Of a stretch of 64,000 bases of DNA, positions 61,266 to 64,000 are shown piece by piece; position 1 is the stretch's first letter; each line of letters begins with the position of its first letter. Below the pieces are notes generated by a model. It saw only the letters and a list, made by a program, of their open reading frames with translations. It was not told the DNA's origin and searched no databases. The stretch covers positions 4,149,001-4,213,000 of the forward strand of contig JAKJHU010000014.1 of assembly GCA_022316685.1 (NCBI GenBank), in the 5' to 3' direction. This DNA is from Progne subis subis (taxonomy: Eukaryota; Chordata; Aves; Passeriformes; Hirundinidae). The translations under genes were made by a program, and so were the position numbers.

Positions 61266-64000
61266 GAATACCAGAACTATGCTAAAACACCAGATTTAAG
61301 GATTTACAAGTATGCATGCTAAGGGCACTGAGAATACATAAAAGGCGTATCAATAAAAGAAAAGGCAAAAAATCATCATGGCATCACCAAAGTAGGAAGG
61401 TAGACAGAATTTCCTGCTACATCTCAGTCTCCTGCTACCTAAAAAAAGTGAATCAGCCCCCGCAGGGGGCACACACAGGAGAACAAGAAGCTTTCCTAGA
61501 GCTGGCAGGCTGTAAGGTGAGCACAGGCTCCCTGACCCAGCTGCTCCATGCAGGGCACACATCCAGCTCAGCACAGCCTCATCCCCATCTCCTCCTGGCC
61601 AGTGACAGCCCTGCACATCACACCTTCCCACAGCCCCCTGCACACAGAGCACACCTCCTTAGTCTGCAGCAAAGCACATTTCATTTGTTTGTAACAACCA
61701 GGCTGCAAAACCAAACGGGCAGGCACTGGGACTACACAAAGCCAGGCTGAGGTTCTGGCCCAGCTCAATCTGAGTTGGGCTCCAGACTGAATAAATTCCT
61801 CCTTTTTTCCAAACTGGTTGTTAGATCAATTATTTACCGTAAGGAACTCCCCATACCAAGCCTTTCTAGTGTGGAATAACACTCTTCATTGCTGTTTGCA
61901 TCTCTGAATCAGCTTTGCAGTACTGCTAAAAAGCAGGAGCTCTGTTGTTCCAGAGAGAGTAAAGGCAGCAACATCTTATTCTCCCCAACCAAAGAAGGGG
62001 AAAAAAAAAAAAAAAAAAAGGAGAAAAGAGAGAGAGAGAGAAATTTTCTTTCGATTAGCACTGTTTTCCATTTCTCCCCAAATCCACAATAAAGTTTTAT
62101 TTTTCCCAAGTATCAGTTGCAGCGCTGTACTCTCAGAAAACACAGCTGTTGGCTTGGTATTTGCTTGTGTGCAGTTATTGCTCTGCTTTCTGTATTTTCA
62201 CATGGATTTTTTAAATACAGAAGCAACATAGGAAATGAGATCTAAAATCCATCAGTCATGACCCCTTTTTTTCCTGTTGTACCATATGCTTTAATCAATA
62301 AATTGTCTTCATATCTCAACATGGATAGGCTATTATGTAACACAAAACAGCACAGAAGCCAGAATGAAAGATGAGAAGTTAATCTTGTGTCCATAATTAA
62401 CAAATCAGAATCCCACTTGCACATAGTGCTCATGGTACGCACAAAAAAAAAGTAAAATCTTTTAATTCTTGTCTGCTCTGGGTTGAACTTTCCATGACTT
62501 GCTGTGTTTCTGTTCCATAAGAAATGAAGCAGCCCAACAGAAATTACTACAATATGGGTCAATAAAAGAAGATTAAAACCCTTGCAAAAGTAAGTAGAAA
62601 GTGTCAAAACCAGCTATTTAAAGCATCATAGTGTAAGTTTCCTTAACCAACACTTCAATGTAACCAATGTTTTAAGAGATCAGTAATACTGAAATTTCCT
62701 AAGACAGCAGCAGGCATTTCAACAGAATGCTGAAAGCATTTAATGTACTCCACTCACATTCCTTACTAAAGCTGGACAACAATGATTTGAAGTTTAAAAT
62801 TATTCCATTTGAATTGCAAATAAAAGAACATGTCTGATAACATTACAGAAGTCGGTCGGGCTTCCTTCAACAGAAATGCATTGTACAGACAGAGAATAAT
62901 ACAAACTGCCCACAGTTTAAAAAAGGAAAAAAATCTTACTTATTGTCTTGGTTTGAATTATAAGTATTTTTAAGGTATTTTGCTGTCTTAGAATCTGCTA
63001 CAGGGGAGAAAGCAGCCAGCAATCTGGACACCTTGAACGTGAACACAGATACATCTTAAAATTTTAATTTTTTTCCTTCATTGACACAGCAGATGAAAGC
63101 ACAACTTCGAGGCTTTGGATCTGAAGTTTCTGTAACACCAGTGCAGTTGCAGCTCTCTCAATGCTAGTGGTTAAATTTAGGTTACAAGCCCATCCACAGG
63201 CAATTACACGTACAGATGATGAGAAAGAGCAATCCTGCCCCAGACCAAGGCTGCCCTGAAGAACACAAGTTATCACAAAATGCAGTTTATCCAAACTTTC
63301 CCATGAATCATCATGAGCTACGAAACATTTCTCAATACCCTGTAGCAAACCCAGGGCTTGTAATATGAGTATAAACCATTAAAAAGATAAATAGTAAGTC
63401 AGAAGTTACAGCTTACAAGAGAAGGAAGGAGAAAGACCATTTTGTTAATGACAATGGCCTCAAGGCTTTGGCTATCCAAACTGGAACATTTCAAACCTTT
63501 CACCTGATTTTCTGAGGATCTCCAGTTACAAGGAAGCTGTTCCAGAGAGCTGGCTGCTGCTGCCTGGCCTCTGGGTGTTTGCTTGGGGACAGAGAGGGAG
63601 AATGGAGCGTGCAGAAAAAAAAAAAGCTGGATGAAAATACTAATAAAAATCATCATATTATTCCAAGTCTGATAACTACAAAGCCAGCAGTAAATTTAAT
63701 GGGTTTCTTTGCAAATTCCATCAATACACTTCCATGCCAACACTGTATTTTGATAGCTGGTCAGGTTTCAGAATATGTCAAAATGCTCTAAAGTTTCAGC
63801 CTTAAGAACAATGATTAACTAAAAGCTTGAGCTCAACAAGCAAAAAGGGAGGCAAACATTTGGCAAATGACAATTGCTCTTGGCGGTAAGAGGTGCTTGA
63901 CTTTTTTGTTAGTTTTAAGAATCCCCAAGATGATACAACTGTAGATACACACACTTTAACCTCACTTTTCCCTGGCATAGGAAATGGGCACAAAATTTCC
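61266..64000. other. Non-coding stretch, GC-richer at 61.4-61.8 kb
   Basis: The patch at about 61430-61770 is GC-richer and holds a 144-codon plus-strand open frame (61316-61750) without a known domain. The rest is AT-rich unique DNA. Nothing in the last 1.5 kb suggests an exon or repeat, apart from short A runs. Confidence 0.6.
62001..62041. repeat. Poly(A) followed by (GA)n
   Basis: A 19-base A run (62001-62019) is followed by GGAG and then about seven GA units (62029-62041). This is a compound purine simple repeat in unique DNA. Confidence 0.9.

Noticed and set aside
1..64000. Search by eye for well-known microRNA seeds, tRNA genes and CRISPR-type arrays
   Set aside because: No mature microRNA sequence I know, no tRNA cloverleaf and no regularly spaced repeats were seen. 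CRISPR is not expected in animal DNA.

Overview
This window looks like nuclear DNA from a bird. Six short fragments match the 3' end of CR1, the main avian LINE. They carry the usual 'gggttaa..gttgga..', 'ccaaccc' and 'attctatg' wording, and each is cut off at its 5' side, as avian CR1 copies normally are. I see no mammalian-type repeat such as Alu, B1, MIR or L2. The DNA is mostly AT-rich, with patches of higher GC and many homopolymer and simple-repeat tracts. A crocodilian or turtle also carries CR1 and cannot be ruled out by eye, but sparse, short CR1 pieces fit a bird best.

I found no protein-coding gene, tRNA, rRNA, known microRNA or CRISPR array. The longest open frames are about 200 codons. 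They run across repeats or GC-rich patches, resemble no family I know, and are about what chance gives in 64 kb read in six frames. The window is best read as the inside of a very long intron or as a gene desert. The listed features are therefore repeats, low-complexity tracts, candidate regulatory segments and statements of what lies between them.

Layout. 1-7.5 kb: AT-rich unique DNA with a probable LTR at 1.71-2.12 kb (minus strand). 7.5-12 kb: a short (AC)8 tract, a 37-base poly(A), an exon-like segment at 9.92 kb and an old CR1 end at 11.3 kb. 12-27 kb: mainly unique, with a homeodomain-site-rich segment at 15.4-15.8 kb, a G/T tract at 20.5 kb and CR1 ends at 22.7, 24.0 and 27.0 kb. 27-40 kb: a 39-base poly(A) at 29.6 kb, a conserved-looking AT-rich segment at 35.4-35.8 kb and two CR1 ends pointing at each other at 38.6 and 39.3 kb. 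40-51 kb: unique DNA alternating between AT-rich and GC-richer patches. 51.5-54.1 kb: the two strongest CpG clusters, the first with splice-like signals beside it. 54-64 kb: unique DNA and a second probable LTR at 60.9-61.3 kb (minus strand).

No genes are visible, so nothing can be said about genes working together. If the window has a function, it is most likely distal regulation through the AT-rich, homeodomain and octamer-bearing segments, and perhaps an unannotated non-coding transcript near 51.5-52.1 kb. Both ideas are inference.
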